Shown one piece after another: positions 5,511-5,525 of a DNA stretch of 5,525 nt. The first letter of the stretch is position 1. The number at the start of each line of letters is the position of its first letter. Position numbers and translations under genes: made by a program. The stretch lies in contig JAITWV010000343.1 of assembly GCA_031285105.1 (NCBI GenBank), forward strand, positions 1 through 5,525. The letters are read 5' to 3'. This stretch comes from Streptococcaceae bacterium (GTDB lineage Bacteria > Bacillota > Bacilli > Lactobacillales > Streptococcaceae). The notes beneath the pieces are model-generated. The model did no database searches. It was not told where the DNA came from and was given only the letters and a program-made list of their open reading frames with translations.

Positions 5511-5525
5511 GATATTTCGTATCGG

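Larger units (their letters stand above)
3529..5525 (+). mobile_element. IStron: group I intron fused to a TnpB-encoding transposon, inserted in queG (right end not seen)
   Basis: The segment combines, in fixed order and in the orientation of queG, a group I intron core, a complete tnpB, and a structured 3' tail that resembles an omega RNA. This is the layout of IStrons known from Clostridium and Bacillus (for example CdISt1 of C. difficile). The left boundary is placed just after T3528 because U3528 can form the conserved U·G pair with G3559 of a possible guide sequence. The true edge could lie anywhere in about 3515-3531. No coding sequence matching the rest of QueG is visible before the window ends, so the right end is either beyond 5525 or in the last few bases. 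No tnpA is present in the visible part, so mobility may depend on a transposase supplied in trans. Confidence 0.8.
5329..5525 (+). ncRNA. Probable omega (guide) RNA scaffold and 3' end region of the IStron
   Basis: The 197 nt after tnpB hold no gene but clear RNA structure. A nested stem pairs ACGAT-ACTC (5366-5374) with GAGT (5394-5397) and ATCGT (5406-5410). Inside it, AGG (5375-5377) pairs with CCT (5386-5388); outside it, ACT (5361-5363) can pair with AGT (5411-5413). Further on, TTGAT (5417-5421) can pair with ATCAA (5472-5476), enclosing CTCA/TGAG (5439-5442/5465-5468). In TnpB systems the guide RNA is transcribed from exactly this region and ends with a guide taken from flanking DNA. 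In IStrons the same bases also contain the intron's 3' splice site. Exact RNA ends cannot be placed here. Confidence 0.6.

Noticed and set aside
5511..5525. Possible return of the QueG frame at the window end (codons reading D-I-S-Y-R, reminiscent of the family motif CISYL)
   Set aside because: The essential cysteine before ISY is missing and only five codons can be read, so the match is too short to place the 3' splice site.

Overview
The window looks like chromosomal DNA from an AT-rich low-GC Firmicute, most likely a member of the Lactobacillales (Enterococcus/Vagococcus-like). The pointers are the AT-rich codon use, strong AGGAGG-type ribosome binding sites, tightly overlapping genes, and a tsaB–rimI–rimI-like–tsaD cluster. 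The genus is inferred and is not fixed by anything in the sequence.

Positions 1-73 hold the tail of an upstream gene that I cannot identify. Positions 152-2882 form a compact + strand operon: tsaB, rimI, a second rimI-like acetyltransferase, and tsaD. The first three junctions overlap (by 17, 14 and 4 nt), which suggests translational coupling. TsaB and TsaD are the core of the machine that makes t6A at A37 of ANN-decoding tRNAs. RimI-type GNAT enzymes acetylate protein N-termini. queG (epoxyqueuosine reductase) follows tsaD after 5 nt, so the operon carries enzymes for two anticodon-loop modifications, t6A37 and queuosine-34.

The queG reading frame is cut after about 208 recognisable residues, in or just after the first 4Fe-4S ligand cluster. 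The DNA from about 3529 to the end of the window appears to be an IStron, meaning a group I self-splicing intron joined to an IS605/IS607-type transposon unit that carries tnpB. The intron core (about 3559-3980) can be folded by eye: P2 with a GCGA loop, P3, P4, a P6 hairpin, P7, P7.1/P7.2, P8 and P9, closely following the phage T4 td (IA2) layout. A complete TnpB nuclease gene follows (4171-5328), with all RuvC and zinc-finger residues present. The last 200 nt are structured and probably hold the omega (guide) RNA scaffold and the 3' part of the intron.

The element lies in the same orientation as queG, as it must if RNA splicing is to restore QueG. No tnpA is visible. The 3' splice site, the right end of the element and the rest of queG are not recognisable here and probably lie beyond position 5525. 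Splicing and guide-RNA activity are therefore inferences from structure.
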